DNA from: Opitutaceae bacterium
GTDB taxonomy: Bacteria; Verrucomicrobiota; Verrucomicrobiia; Opitutales; Opitutaceae
NCBI GenBank assembly: GCA_027482185.1
Contig: JAIXWF010000013.1
Location: forward strand, 744,001 to 808,000
Direction of reading: 5' to 3'
Length of the DNA stretch: 64,000 nt
The translations under genes and the position numbers were made by a program. The notes beneath the pieces were generated by a model. The model was not told the DNA's origin. It saw only the letters and a program-made list of their open reading frames with translations, and made no database searches. Within the stretch, counting starts at the first letter, position 1. Each line of letters begins with the position of its first letter. This document shows positions 8,707 through 19,516 of this stretch, piece by piece.

Positions 8707-10500
8707 TCAGGGGCGCAGGGTGAGGATGAGGGCGCGGACTTCCATCACGCTGCGGCCGGGGATTTCGAGGGCGCGCAGGGTGATCGGGCCGCGGCCGGCG
8801 GGCAGGTCGATGGGGCCGAGGGCGAGGGGGCGGAAATCTTTGGCGGGGGATTCGGCGGGCGGGCGCGGGAGTGTGTCCTGGTGCGTTTGCACGGGCGGAT
8901 CCCAGGCGGGGGCGACGCGGCCGGATAGTTTCCGGTCTCCGAACGCGAGTTCGACGGTCGCGCCGACGTCGGCGGCGGGCACGGTGTACATGATCTCGAC
9001 GTCGTAGGTGCCGGCGGTGCGGACTTCGACATCCCAGGCGATACGGCCTTCGGCGGTGGTCCAATTGCGGAAGAACGAGGAGTTGGGCGCGTTGGAACTG
9101 CGGAGCACGCCGCCGGCGGCGGTGCCGTCGCGGGCCGGCAGGACGGTGCGCGGCATCTCGCGGTAGCCGACGGGGAACGGCCGGTCGTCGGGCGCGACTT
9201 GATTGCGGCGGGCGGGGCCGGCGGCGGGTTTCGAGAGATGCGGCAACGCTTCGGCCTGCCAGGCGGCGAGGGCGGAGCCGAGGAGTCGGGCGACGTCGGC
9301 CTGTTGGGCGGCGACGTTGCGGGTCTGGCCGGGATCGGTGCGCAAATCGAAGAGTTCGCCGGCGGGATCAAGGCGATGCGTGGGGCTGCGGACGCTGAGG
9401 CGGCCGTTCTGGTGGGCGAAGAGCAGGCGTTCCGGCGCGACCGCGGTGCGGCCCAGCAGGAGGGGCGAGAGGTCGGTGCCGTCGAGGGGCTTGGCCGCCG
9501 GCAACGGCACGCCCGTCAGCGCGGCGAGGGTGGGGAGGAGGTCGATGGCGCCGGCGATGGGTTTGACGACGGTGCCGGGGGCGATTTTGCCGGGCCAACG
9601 GACGAGGAGCGGGGCGCGGAGGCCGCCTTCGTCGACGGTGCCCTTGCGGCCCTTCAGGCCGCCGTTCCAACGCGCGGTGTTGGGGCCGTTGTCGGAGAAG
9701 TAGAGGACGACGGTGTTCTCGCGGAGGCCGAGTTCGTCGAGGCGGGCGAGCACGCGGCCGACGTTGCGGTCGAGGTTTTCGTTCATCGCGTGGACGATGC
9801 GCGTGGTGGCGAGGTCTTCCTTGTCGCCGAGGGGGCCGCGCAGGGCGATCGGGCGGTCGCGCCATTTTTCCCAGTCGGCGGCGGGCACGGCCCAGGGGGA
9901 ATGCGGCGTGTTGTAGGGGATGTAGCAGAAAAACGGAGACGCGCGGTGGCGGCCGATGAAGTCGAGGGCGCGGTCGGTGAGGTGGTCGGCGATGTAGCCG
10001 CGGCCGCGCGCGGGCAGGCCGTTGCGCTCGAGGGCGGGGTCGAAGTACTCGGCCCAATGGCCGGAGGTGAAGCCCTCGTATTCGGCGAAGCCGCGGGCGT
10101 TGGGATGGTAGGGCCACTGGCTGCCGTTGTGCCATTTGCCGAAGGCGCCGGTGGCGTAGCCGGCGGCCTTGAACACGTCGGCGACGGTGCGCTCATCGAG
10201 GTTGAGGCGCTCCTGGCCGGTCGAGACGCCGCGGACGCCGGTGCGCGGGTGGTAGCGGCCGGTGAAGAATTCGGCGCGGGTCGGGGCGCAGACGGAGGCA
10301 ACGTAGAAGTGCTCGAAGCGCGCGCCGCTGCGGCCGAGGGCGTCGAGGTGGGGCGTGACGGCGTCGGTGTTGCCGTGGATCCCGAGATCGCCCCAGCCCT
10401 GGTCGTCGGCGAGAATGACGACGACGTTGGGTCGGGCGGCGGGAGCGGCGGCGGCGGTCAGGGTGAAGCAGCAGCTGAGAAGAACGGCAATGAGGCGCAT
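8707..10500 (-). CDS. Secreted sulfatase with C-terminal beta-sandwich-like domain
   Basis: The protein has 597 residues from the ATG at 10500, which starts a signal peptide (MRLIAVLLSCCFTLTAAAAP). The sulfatase core covers about 25-440: NVVVILADDQGWGDLGIHGN, formylglycine site Cys71 in CAPTRAEFFTGRY, FGKWHNG, PFFCYIPYNTPHSPW and FSDNGPNTARW. Residues about 465-597 are an added domain rich in beta-strand pattern (AWDVEVRTAGTYDVEIMYTV and VELAFGDRKLSGRV), probably a carbohydrate-binding or accessory jelly roll. The sulfatase family spans aryl- and glycan sulfatases; the substrate cannot be told. The gene is divergent from the next sulfatase at 10641, and the 140-base spacer may hold both promoters. 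Confidence 0.92.
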   Translation of the reverse strand: MRLIAVLLSCCFTLTAAAAPAARPNVVVILADDQGWGDLGIHGNTDAVTPHLDALGRSGARFEHFYVASVCAPTRAEFFTGRYHPRTGVRGVSTGQERLNLDERTVADVFKAAGYATGAFGKWHNGSQWPYHPNARGFAEYEGFTSGHWAEYFDPALERNGLPARGRGYIADHLTDRALDFIGRHRASPFFCYIPYNTPHSPWAVPAADWEKWRDRPIALRGPLGDKEDLATTRIVHAMNENLDRNVGRVLARLDELGLRENTVVLYFSDNGPNTARWNGGLKGRKGTVDEGGLRAPLLVRWPGKIAPGTVVKPIAGAIDLLPTLAALTGVPLPAAKPLDGTDLSPLLLGRTAVAPERLLFAHQNGRLSVRSPTHRLDPAGELFDLRTDPGQTRNVAAQQADVARLLGSALAAWQAEALPHLSKPAAGPARRNQVAPDDRPFPVGYREMPRTVLPARDGTAAGGVLRSSNAPNSSFFRNWTTAEGRIAWDVEVRTAGTYDVEIMYTVPAADVGATVELAFGDRKLSGRVAPAWDPPVQTHQDTLPRPPAESPAKDFRPLALGPIDLPAGRGPITLRALEIPGRSVMEVRALILTLRP

Positions 10501-10640
10501 GGGCGGACGGGGTGGGGGTGGGCCAAGACGACGCGGAGCGGCCGGCGGTGTCGACGCTGTTTGCGGGCCGCGCGCACGCGATTTCCGGCGTGCACCGCGC
10601 GGAGCCGGCACGCAGGCTGCGGGCCCCCTTGCTTCGCCCC

Positions 10641-12122
10641 ATGAAACTGTCCCCGCTGTTTTTCTCTTTGGCCCTGCTGGCTGTCCCGATGCGCGCGGCC
10701 GACGGCCCGGCACGGCCCAACGTGCTCTTCATCGCGATCGACGACCAGAACGACTGGGTCGGCGCGCTCCGCGGGCACCCGCAGGTGAAGACTCCGTTCA
10801 TCGATGCGTTGGCGGCGCGGGGCACGCTCTTCACGAACGCGCATTGCCAGGCGCCGCTCTGCAATCCCTCGCGCACGAGCTTGCTTACGGGCCTGCGGCC
10901 CACGACGACGGGAATCTACGGCCTGCAGCCGGGCGTGCGCGAAGTGGAGCGGACGAAGACGACGGTGACGCTGCCGCAGACCTTCACGCGGGCGGGGTAT
11001 TTCACGGCGACGAGCGGCAAGATCTACCACGACGGCTCGATGAAGCCGGCCGAACAGGCGGCGGAGTTCAATGTGTGGGGTGCGCGCGGCCCGGCGACGC
11101 GGCCGGCCCAGCGGATTTCCAAACTGCCGGGGAAACAGCACCCGCTGATGGACTGGGGTCCGTTTCCCGCCAAGGACGAAGAGGCGCCGGATTACCTGAT
11201 TGCGAGCGCGGCGATCGACGCGCTGGGCAAGGCGCCGGCGGACAAACCGTTCTTCATCGCGACGGGATTCCGTTTGCCGCACGTGCCGTGCTTTGCGCCG
11301 CAGAAGTGGTTCGATCTTTATCCGGACGCCACGCTGCAAATGCCGCCGATGCTCGCGAACGACCGGGCGGACACGCCGCGTTTTTCGTGGTACCTGCATT
11401 GGCGGCTGCCGGAGCCGCGGGCGTCGGTGCTCGAGGAGCACGACGAACTGCGTCCGCTCGTGCGCGCGTACCTCGCGAGCGTGAGTTTCATGGACTCGCA
11501 GGTCGGCCGCGTGTTGGCGGCGCTCGAGGCGAGCGGCCGGGCGAAGGACACGGTCGTCGTGCTGTGGAGCGACCACGGCTACCATCTGGGCGAGAAGGAA
11601 ATTACCGGAAAGAACACGCTGTGGGAGCGCTCGACGCGCGTGCCGTTGATTTTGGCCGGACCGGGAATCGCGGCCGGGGCGCGCTGCGGCCGGCCGGCGG
11701 AGTTGCTCGATGTTTTCCCGACGCTGCTGGAGCTCGCGGGTCTGCCCGCGCGGAGCGACCTCGACGGGCTGAGTCTGGTGCCGCAGTTGCGCAACGCGAA
11801 CGCGCCGCGCGAACGGCCGGCGTTGACGACGCACAATCCCGGCAACCACGCGGTGCGCGACGAGCGTTGGCGCTACATCCGCTACGCGGACGGCGCGGAG
11901 GAATTGTACGATGTGACCAAGGATCCGAACGAGTGGACCAACTTGGCGGCGGATCCGAAGTTGGCCGGCGTGAAGGCGAACCTCGCGCGTTGGTTGCCGA
12001 AGCAGGAAGCACCGCACGCGCCGCGCAGCGCGAACCGCGTGCTGACCTACGACGACAAGACCGGCGAGGCGGTGTGGGAAGGCGTGCCGATCAAGCGCGA
12101 CGAGGCGATCCCGCGGTTCTGA
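10641..12122 (+). CDS. Secreted sulfatase, iduronate-2-sulfatase-like
   Basis: The protein has 493 residues. ATG 10641 begins a signal peptide (MKLSPLFFSLALLAVPMRAAD), whereas the longer in-frame ORF adds a non-signal N-terminus. The core shows NVLFIAIDDQNDWVGALRG, formylglycine site Cys74 in CNPSRTSLLTGLRP, GKIYHDG, FFIATGFRLPHVP and SDHGYHLGEKE. The DDQNDW, GKIYH and DHGYHLGE elements are characteristic of the iduronate-2-sulfatase-like (S1_7-type) group. The following sulfatase begins 11 bases after the stop, so they form a two-gene operon. A substrate such as a 2-O-sulfated uronic acid polymer is possible by family resemblance only. Confidence 0.93.
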   Translation: MKLSPLFFSLALLAVPMRAADGPARPNVLFIAIDDQNDWVGALRGHPQVKTPFIDALAARGTLFTNAHCQAPLCNPSRTSLLTGLRPTTTGIYGLQPGVREVERTKTTVTLPQTFTRAGYFTATSGKIYHDGSMKPAEQAAEFNVWGARGPATRPAQRISKLPGKQHPLMDWGPFPAKDEEAPDYLIASAAIDALGKAPADKPFFIATGFRLPHVPCFAPQKWFDLYPDATLQMPPMLANDRADTPRFSWYLHWRLPEPRASVLEEHDELRPLVRAYLASVSFMDSQVGRVLAALEASGRAKDTVVVLWSDHGYHLGEKEITGKNTLWERSTRVPLILAGPGIAAGARCGRPAELLDVFPTLLELAGLPARSDLDGLSLVPQLRNANAPRERPALTTHNPGNHAVRDERWRYIRYADGAEELYDVTKDPNEWTNLAADPKLAGVKANLARWLPKQEAPHAPRSANRVLTYDDKTGEAVWEGVPIKRDEAIPRF

Positions 12123-12133
12123 TTTTCCGCCCC

Positions 12134-13597
12134 ATGAATTTCTTCAAAATTGGACTGAGCCTAGTGGCCGGTTGGATCGGCGTCGGCGTTGCGGTGGCGG
12201 CGGGCGCCGAAGCAGCGGCGAAACGGCCGAACTTCGTCGTGATCCTGTGCGACGATCTGGGCTGGGGCGATTTGTCGGCCTATGGGCATCCGCAGATCCG
12301 CACGCCGAACCTCGACCGGCTCGCGGCGGCGGGGATGCGTTTCACGAGTTGCTATTCGCCGGCGCCGGTGTGTTCGCCGTCGCGCGTCGGGTTGATGACG
12401 GGACGCAGCCCGAACCGCGCGGGCGTCTACGATTGGATTCCGGAGGCGACGGCCGCGGCTTCGGCGCAGGGCGCGCGGCACTTGGTGCATTTGCGGAAAG
12501 AAGAAACGACGCTGCCGAAATTGCTGCAGGGCGCGGGCTACGCGACCGCGCTGGCGGGGAAGTGGCACGGCAATTCGCGTTTCAACGATCCGGCGCAGCC
12601 GCAGCCGGGCGACCTCGGGTTCGACCATTGGTTTGCGACGCAGAACAATGCGGCGCCGTCGCACGAGAACCCGGTGAACTTCGTGCGCAACGGCCAGGCC
12701 GCGGGACCGCAGACGGGTTTCAGCTGCCAAGTCGTCGCGCGCGAGGCCGTCGGCTGGCTGGAAAGACAGCAGGCGGCGAAACCAGAGCAGCCCTTTTTCC
12801 TGTATGTGGCGTTTCACGAACCGCACGAGCCGGTGGCGTCGCCGGCCGACTTGGTGGCCGAGTACCGGTCCAAGGCGCGCAACGACGACGAGGCGCAGTA
12901 CTTCGCGAACGTGGCGAACATGGACCGGGCGGTGGGCGAGGTGTTGGCGGCGCTCGAGCGCCTGAAGGTGGCGGACGACACCGTCGTTTTCTTCAGCAGC
13001 GACAACGGGCCGGAGACCTTGAACCGCTATCCGGCGGCGAAGCGTTCCTACGGGACGCCGGGGCCGCACCGCGGCATGAAGCTGTGGACGACGGAGGCGG
13101 GCGTGCGCGTGCCGGGCATCGTGCGCTGGCCGCGACGGGTGTCCGCCGGGCAGATCCGGGCGGATGCGGTGAGCTCGCTCGATTTGCTGCCGACGTTCGC
13201 GGCGTTGGCGGGAGCGAAGGTGCCGGAGGGATTGAAACTGGACGGCACCGACCTGCGGCCGTTGCTGGCGGGCGGGCCCTTGGCGCGGACGCAGCCGCTG
13301 TTCTGGGTCTACTACAACGCGATCAACGAGCAGCGCGTCGCGATGCGGGACGGCAACTGGAAGCTGCTCGCGAAGCTCGACGGCGGGAAGGCGCCGCGGG
13401 CGGCGAACGTGTCGGCGGCCAACGCGGCGCGGCTGAAGGCGGCGCAGCTGACGGATTTCTCGCTCTACCGGATGACGGACGATGCCGGGGAGACGCGGGA
13501 CCTGGCGGCGACGGAACCGGAGCAGTTGAAGGAAATGACGGCGAAACTGCAGGCACTCTACGCCGAGCTGACGGCGACGATGCGGGTGTGGGAGTAG
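12134..13597 (+). CDS. Secreted sulfatase
   Basis: The protein has 487 residues with a signal peptide (MNFFKIGLSLVAGWIGVGVA) beginning at ATG 12134. Motifs are NFVVILCDDLGWGDLSAYG, formylglycine site Cys80 in CSPSRVGLMTGRSP, LAGKWHGN, FFLYVAFHEPHEP and FFSSDNGPETL, with a C-terminal substrate-shaping subdomain ending near residue 485. The CSPSR variant is the most common bacterial type. It is co-transcribed with the iduronate-sulfatase-like gene 11 bases upstream. A longer reading of this frame starting far upstream at 10355 lies antisense or out of frame to real genes and is not supported. Confidence 0.93.
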   Translation: MNFFKIGLSLVAGWIGVGVAVAAGAEAAAKRPNFVVILCDDLGWGDLSAYGHPQIRTPNLDRLAAAGMRFTSCYSPAPVCSPSRVGLMTGRSPNRAGVYDWIPEATAAASAQGARHLVHLRKEETTLPKLLQGAGYATALAGKWHGNSRFNDPAQPQPGDLGFDHWFATQNNAAPSHENPVNFVRNGQAAGPQTGFSCQVVAREAVGWLERQQAAKPEQPFFLYVAFHEPHEPVASPADLVAEYRSKARNDDEAQYFANVANMDRAVGEVLAALERLKVADDTVVFFSSDNGPETLNRYPAAKRSYGTPGPHRGMKLWTTEAGVRVPGIVRWPRRVSAGQIRADAVSSLDLLPTFAALAGAKVPEGLKLDGTDLRPLLAGGPLARTQPLFWVYYNAINEQRVAMRDGNWKLLAKLDGGKAPRAANVSAANAARLKAAQLTDFSLYRMTDDAGETRDLAATEPEQLKEMTAKLQALYAELTATMRVWE

Positions 13598-13607
13598 GAG
13601 CGATCGG

Positions 13608-13733
13608 ATGTGAGCGATCAGCGATCAGCTGTCAGTGATCAGTGATCAGCGATCAGCGGTCGGCGGTTGGCTGGCGGCGATCGTTGATCGGTTCTGGTTC
13701 CGGCTGAAAGCTGACGGCTGAGAGCTGACCGCT
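13608..13733. repeat. GATCAG / AGCTGA word repeats
   Basis: The 197-base spacer holds at least five copies of GATCAG or its variants (GCGATCAGC, GTGATCAGTG, TGTCAGTGATC) within 13608-13660. A block of AGCTGAC and GAGAGCTGACC words follows near 13705-13730. There is no coding sign. Unit length is irregular, so this is not a CRISPR array or a simple microsatellite. Confidence 0.6.
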
Positions 13734-13794
13734 TCCGCCCGAGCCGCGCGCGGATACTTGCACGCGGCGGGGGCGGCGGACATCTTCGCGCGCG

Positions 13795-15216
13795 ATGATC
13801 TCAACCCGGGCGCGCGGACTGGCTAACCTCCATGCGGGGGCGACCACGCTGGGCGTCGGGATCGTGTTCTGGGTCTACGCGGAATTCATCATGCGGTACG
13901 TGCCGGTGGTGCGGCTGAGCCGGGAAGTGAATCTGATCCCGTACTTTCTCTGCATGGTCGGGGGCATGGCCTTGGCGGCGCGCGAAGTGGTGCGGCTTGG
14001 ATCCCGCTCGCATGTGTTGGAATTCGGGGAGGCGGCGCGCTTGGCGGCACGGCAGGTCGGCCTGATGGCGCTGCTGACCTTCACCATGATGTTCGCGACG
14101 CAGGACCGCAGCATCAGCCGTCTCTTCCTCGGCACGTTTTTGGCCGGTTCGTGGTTGGGTTTGCTGTTTGCCAACCTCCAGCTGCCGCGGTGGCTGGCGA
14201 AACTGATGTTTTCGCGCGGGCATCGGCTGCCGACGGTGTTTGTCGGCCGGACCTCGGCGCTCGTGCGGTTGCAGGATTGGATCGCGAACAAGGAGAGCCT
14301 CGGCGTCGAGCCGATCGGGGTGCTGAGCACGGAGGAGCCGGCGATCGGGGCTCCGCCGCCCGTCGTGCCGCGGCTGGGGCGGCCGGAAGAACTGGCGCGC
14401 GTCCTCGCGGAGCGCGAAGTGGCGCAGGTCATCTTGCTGGCGCTGCCGGCGTCGGACGAGGAGGCGCGCGCGGTGATCGAATTGTGCCAGGAGCACGGTT
14501 GCCGCTTGCTGATCCACAACAACCTCGCCGAACGCTACACGCATCCGCTCGTGCCGGCGGTGGAAGACGGGCGCCATTTCTACACGCTGCAGGAAGAGCC
14601 GCTCGAGGATCCGCTGCACCGGCTGGTGAAGCGCGGGTTCGACGTGGCGGTGGCGTTGCCGGTCGTGCTGTTGGTGCTGCCGCCGCTGTGCGCGTGGGTG
14701 GCGCTCATGCAGCGGAGCCAGGCGCCGGGGCCGCTGTTCCACGCGCGCGAGCGCCGCGGGCAGAGCGGGCGCACGTTCCGCATGCTGAAATTCCGGTCGA
14801 TGCGCGTGGCGCCGGAGGACGCGGTGGCGGAATCGAAACAGGCGCAGGCGGAGGACGAACGCATTTTCCCCTTCGGCCGGTTCCTGCGCCGCCGGAGTCT
14901 CGACGAGTTTCCCCAGTTCTGGAACGTGCTGGTGGGCGAGATGAGTGTGGTCGGACCGCGGCCCTACATGCCGCTGCTCGACGAGGAATTCCGCCGCCAG
15001 GCGCGCGGCTACCGGACGCGGCACCTCGTGAAGCCGGGCATCACGGGTCTCGCGCAGAGCCTCGGCTACCGGGGCGAGATTCTGGAAACGGAGATGCTCA
15101 ACCGGCGCGTGTATTGGGATGTCTACTACATCACCCACTGGTCCGTCTGGCTCGACCTGCAGATCACGGTGCGGACGCTGCTGCAGGTATTCCGGCCGCC
15201 GCAGACGGCGTATTAG
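13795..15216 (+). CDS. Polyisoprenyl-phosphate hexose-1-phosphate transferase (initiating sugar transferase)
   Basis: The 473-residue membrane enzyme has four N-terminal helices (about 10-125), a cytoplasmic Rossmann-like CoA-binding-type segment (about 140-270), a fifth helix (VALPVVLLVLPPLCAWVAL, about 283-302) and a bacterial sugar-transferase core. Core motifs are PGPLFHARERRG, FRMLKFRSMR, SLDEFPQFWNVLVGEMSVVG, GPRPYMP and HLVKPGITGLAQ. This WbaP/WcaJ-type family transfers a sugar 1-phosphate from a UDP-sugar to undecaprenyl phosphate and starts an exopolysaccharide repeat. It is oddly isolated inside the sulfatase island, more than 30 kb from the export genes later in the window, and convergent with the following sulfatase. 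Confidence 0.92.
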   Translation: MISTRARGLANLHAGATTLGVGIVFWVYAEFIMRYVPVVRLSREVNLIPYFLCMVGGMALAAREVVRLGSRSHVLEFGEAARLAARQVGLMALLTFTMMFATQDRSISRLFLGTFLAGSWLGLLFANLQLPRWLAKLMFSRGHRLPTVFVGRTSALVRLQDWIANKESLGVEPIGVLSTEEPAIGAPPPVVPRLGRPEELARVLAEREVAQVILLALPASDEEARAVIELCQEHGCRLLIHNNLAERYTHPLVPAVEDGRHFYTLQEEPLEDPLHRLVKRGFDVAVALPVVLLVLPPLCAWVALMQRSQAPGPLFHARERRGQSGRTFRMLKFRSMRVAPEDAVAESKQAQAEDERIFPFGRFLRRRSLDEFPQFWNVLVGEMSVVGPRPYMPLLDEEFRRQARGYRTRHLVKPGITGLAQSLGYRGEILETEMLNRRVYWDVYYITHWSVWLDLQITVRTLLQVFRPPQTAY

Positions 15217-15239
15217 CCGGCCGCGCGGGGCGGCCGGCG

Positions 15240-15383
15240 GTTGAAAGTTGAAAGCTCGAGGTTGAAAGAAAGGAAAGTGCGGAGGCCCGGGCGGTGAACC
15301 ACTGATGTTCACTCATGGGCACTGATGGCTCGGGCGCGGGGTTCGGCCCGGGATCGTTCTCTCAACTCTCAGCTTTCAACTGT
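15240..15383. repeat. Inverted word repeats flanking an ACCACTGATG element
   Basis: The spacer carries GTTGAAAGTTGAAAGCTCG near 15240-15258 and, inverted, CTCAGCTTTCAACTGTC at 15367-15383. Between them, at 15297-15328, is AACCACTGATG then TTCACTCATGGGCACTGATG. It separates convergent genes and could form a long imperfect hairpin, which might serve as a bidirectional transcription end. Confidence 0.55.
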
Positions 15384-15392
15384 CCCGGCCGT

Positions 15393-16819
<1,427 letters not shown>

Positions 16820-16820
<1 letters not shown>

Positions 16821-18337
16821 CAGGGTTGGGCGGGGAGGGCGGCTTTCCAACCGGCGCGGAGCTGGGCGGTGAATTTCGCGACGAGCTCGGCGTGGGCGGG
16901 TTGGTTGGCGAGGTTCACGTTTTCCTGCGGGTCGGTGCGGTGGTCGTAGAGTTCGAGGGCGGCGACCTTGCTGTGGTCGTTGCGGTGGAGCCAGGCGGTG
17001 AAGCGGTGGTGCTCGGTGCGGAGCGAGTAACCCATGAGTTGCTGGCCGCCGGTGGCGGAATTGCCGGGGCGCGGGTATTGGCTGAAGGCGGCCTGCTTCC
17101 AGGCGCGGTCGGGATTTTCGAGCAGGCCCTTGAAGCTGGCGCCTTCGAGGTGGGCGGGCAGCGGGAGGCCGGCGAGGTCGGCGAGCGTCGGATAAACGTC
17201 GACGAACTCGACGATACCGTTGGTGCGTTTGCCGGCGTGCTTCATGCCCGGGACGGAAAGGAGAAGGGCGCCGTTGGTGTCGTTCTCGGTGTTGCTGTGT
17301 TTGCACCAGGCATCGTGCTCGCCGAGTTTCCAACCGTGGTCGCCCCAGAGGACGACGATGGTTTTTTCGCGGAGGCCCAAGCGGTCGAGTTCGTCGAGGA
17401 CCTTGCCGAGCTGGGCGTCCATGTAGCTGATCGCGGCATAGTAGCCGTGTTTCAATTGGCGGGCGAGGTCGTCCGGGATCGAGCCTTCGGGAATGCCGTG
17501 GTAGTTGCGCAATTCGCCGCCGGGCAGAACGGCGTACTCGGGCGCGTCCTTCGGGCGGAATTTGTTCGGCGCGAGTTGGATTTTCGCGGGATCGTAGAGG
17601 TCCCAGTATTTCTTCGGCGCGACGAAGGGCAGGTGCGGCTTGGAGAAACCGACCGCGAGGAAGAACGGTTCTTTCTTTTTGCTCAGGTCGCGGAGCGTGG
17701 CGACGGCGAGGTCGGCGGTTTTGCCGTCAGTGAACGTGTTGTCCGGAACGTCGGCGCCTTCGAAGGCGGGGCCGCGGGAATTGCGGGGTGTGGCGCCTTT
17801 TTTCTTCTTCGCGCCTTTTTCCTGCTTCGGGGCGCCGTCGATGTCGTTGGGCTGGGGGACGCGTTGGTGGAGGGCGAGATTTTCCGGCAGGCCGTAGGCT
17901 TGGGCGCGGGGCGTCTGCCACGGCACGGTCCAAGTCGGGGCGTCGTCGAAGCCGCCGTGGTAGATCTTGCCCATGCCCTGGACGAAGTAGCCGTTGTTCT
18001 TGAAGTGTTGGCCGACGGTGACGACGTCGGGCAGGGCGGTGCGGAAATGGGTTTCGAGGTCCCAGACCTTGGTGGTGTCGGGCCGCGTGCCGGTCATCAG
18101 GCTGGAGCGCGTCGGGGAGCAGACGGCCTGCTGGACGTAGGCGCGGTTGAACGTGATGCCGGCCTTGGCGAGGCGGTCGAGGTTGGGGCTCTTGATGTAG
18201 GAGGCCCCGTAGGCGCCGAACTCGGGGCGGAGATCGTCGACGGCGACGAAGAGAATATTGGGCCGGTCGGCGGCCGAAGCGGCGGCGGCGAGCAGCGAGG
18301 AAACAAAGACCGCGAGGAGGCGGGCGGGGGATTTCAT
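16820..18337 (-). CDS. Secreted sulfatase, iduronate-2-sulfatase-like
   Basis: The protein has 505 residues from the ATG at 18337, which begins a signal peptide (MKSPARLLAVFVSSLLAAAA). Core motifs are NILFVAVDDLRPEFGAYG, formylglycine site Cys73 in CSPTRSSLMTGTRP, GMGKIYHG, FFLAVGFSKPHLPF and LWGDHGWKLGEHD. A lysine-rich insert (KQEKGAKKKKGA, about residues 185-200) sits in a variable loop and is unusual for this otherwise arginine- and alanine-rich set. The stop overlaps the next sulfatase start by one base. Part of its coding sequence around VVTVGQHFK is duplicated as a relic at 19517-19551. Confidence 0.92.
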
Positions 18338-18464
18338 GGGGCGAAGAAGCTCAAGACGATCGTAGGTTCCGGGGGCGGCGGTGGCCAGTGACGCAACCAT
18401 TGCCTCCGGTGGGGCGATGGTAGGTGAGGTGAAATGCGGAAAGGGAGAGCCGGCAGGAGTGGCC

Positions 18465-19436
18465 CTACTTTTTTCCCTTCGTCTTCTGGTTTGGGGCCGG
18501 CGGAGCAGGGAGGGCGAAGGTGATCGCGCGGGCGATCGAAGCCAGAGAGACGGTGTTGTGGCTTTCGTCCGGGATCAGCGCATAGCGGACCATGATTTTT
18601 TCGGGATTCAGCTTGCCGAGGCGGTCGGCGAGATTGCGCGCGTTGCCGATCATGCCGTCGGCCTCTTCTGCGGCGAGCAGGGTGGGATCCGATCCCATGT
18701 ATCCCTCGCCGCCAGCCGATGTGATCAGGATCCGAAGCTTGAGCGCGCCTTCACGGGCCTTGGCCGAAAACGTCGGCTCGTCGGCGAGCACGGCCTTGTC
18801 GCCCTGCCAAAGCGCAGGACTGATGATAAGGTACGTGGAGTAGTGCTCAGGGTTGCGCAGCAGCGCACGCGCGACGGCGAGTCCGCCAAGGGATTTGCCG
18901 TAGAGCATATAGCGGGCGGGATCGACGGCGTACTGCGAGGCCACGAAAGGTTTGATCTCCTCTTCGATGATGCGGAGGAACGTATCGCAGCCGCCGGAGC
19001 CATTGGGGAAGCGCGCCGGTTGTTCCTTTACGGTCATGTCGATGGCGCGCCTGCGGCTGACGTCGGAGTTTTCCTCGGTCTGGTAGCAAATGCCTACGAC
19101 GATGGCAGGCTCGAACCTGCCACTGCCCCAGGTGACAGTGTCGGAGGCGGCGCGGAAGTACCAGTTGCCGTCTAGGACGAAGAGAACCGGATAGCGTTTG
19201 CCCGGCTCCGCCTTGGGGGCGGAGATCATCAGGCGGTAGGGATGGCCGTTGATTGAAGACGTGAAGTCGAACTGGCGTTCACGCGAAACGGCGACCTGGC
19301 CTTGGCTGGTGACCGCGATTTTTGCGGCGGGACTTCCGTCGGCCGCGGCGCCAAGAACCGGCAGAAGCAACGCAGCAACTACCGGCATGGCGGCACGCAG
19401 GAGAGAATGCTGATTGGTCCGGGTGGGGTTGGGCAT
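18465..19436 (-). CDS. Secreted putative esterase (Esterase_D/Fes-type alpha/beta-hydrolase)
   Basis: The protein has 323 residues from ATG 19436; an internal ATG at 19388 would also give a signal peptide (MPVVAALLLPVLGAAADG), so the start is uncertain. The fold motifs are YPVLFVLDGNWYF, VVGICYQTEE, nucleophile Ser in YGKSLGGLAVARALL, and a C-terminal DESHNTVSLASIARAI with the likely catalytic His. This matches the putative-esterase family that includes enterochelin and feruloyl esterases. A Gly- and Lys-containing tail (NQKTKGKK) ends the protein. By eye it has somewhat lower GC and less biased codons than its neighbours. It sits between an intact sulfatase and a sulfatase remnant, which suggests later insertion. 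Confidence 0.85.
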   Translation of the reverse strand: MPNPTRTNQHSLLRAAMPVVAALLLPVLGAAADGSPAAKIAVTSQGQVAVSRERQFDFTSSINGHPYRLMISAPKAEPGKRYPVLFVLDGNWYFRAASDTVTWGSGRFEPAIVVGICYQTEENSDVSRRRAIDMTVKEQPARFPNGSGGCDTFLRIIEEEIKPFVASQYAVDPARYMLYGKSLGGLAVARALLRNPEHYSTYLIISPALWQGDKAVLADEPTFSAKAREGALKLRILITSAGGEGYMGSDPTLLAAEEADGMIGNARNLADRLGKLNPEKIMVRYALIPDESHNTVSLASIARAITFALPAPPAPNQKTKGKK

Positions 19437-19516
19437 CGGATGGTGGAATCGAAATTGGAGGAGACGGGCTTCTAGTCGCAACAACGGGGTGAGACTACGC
19501 CTCAGAGTAGCGATGA

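Noticed and set aside
10355-13597. Single 1080-codon plus-strand frame
   Set aside because: Its first 590 codons overlap the iduronate-sulfatase-like gene in another frame and have no motif. Only the part from ATG 12134 is a sulfatase with a signal peptide.
13608-13660. CRISPR array
   Set aside because: The GATCAG words are 6-10 bases with irregular spacing and no unique spacers.
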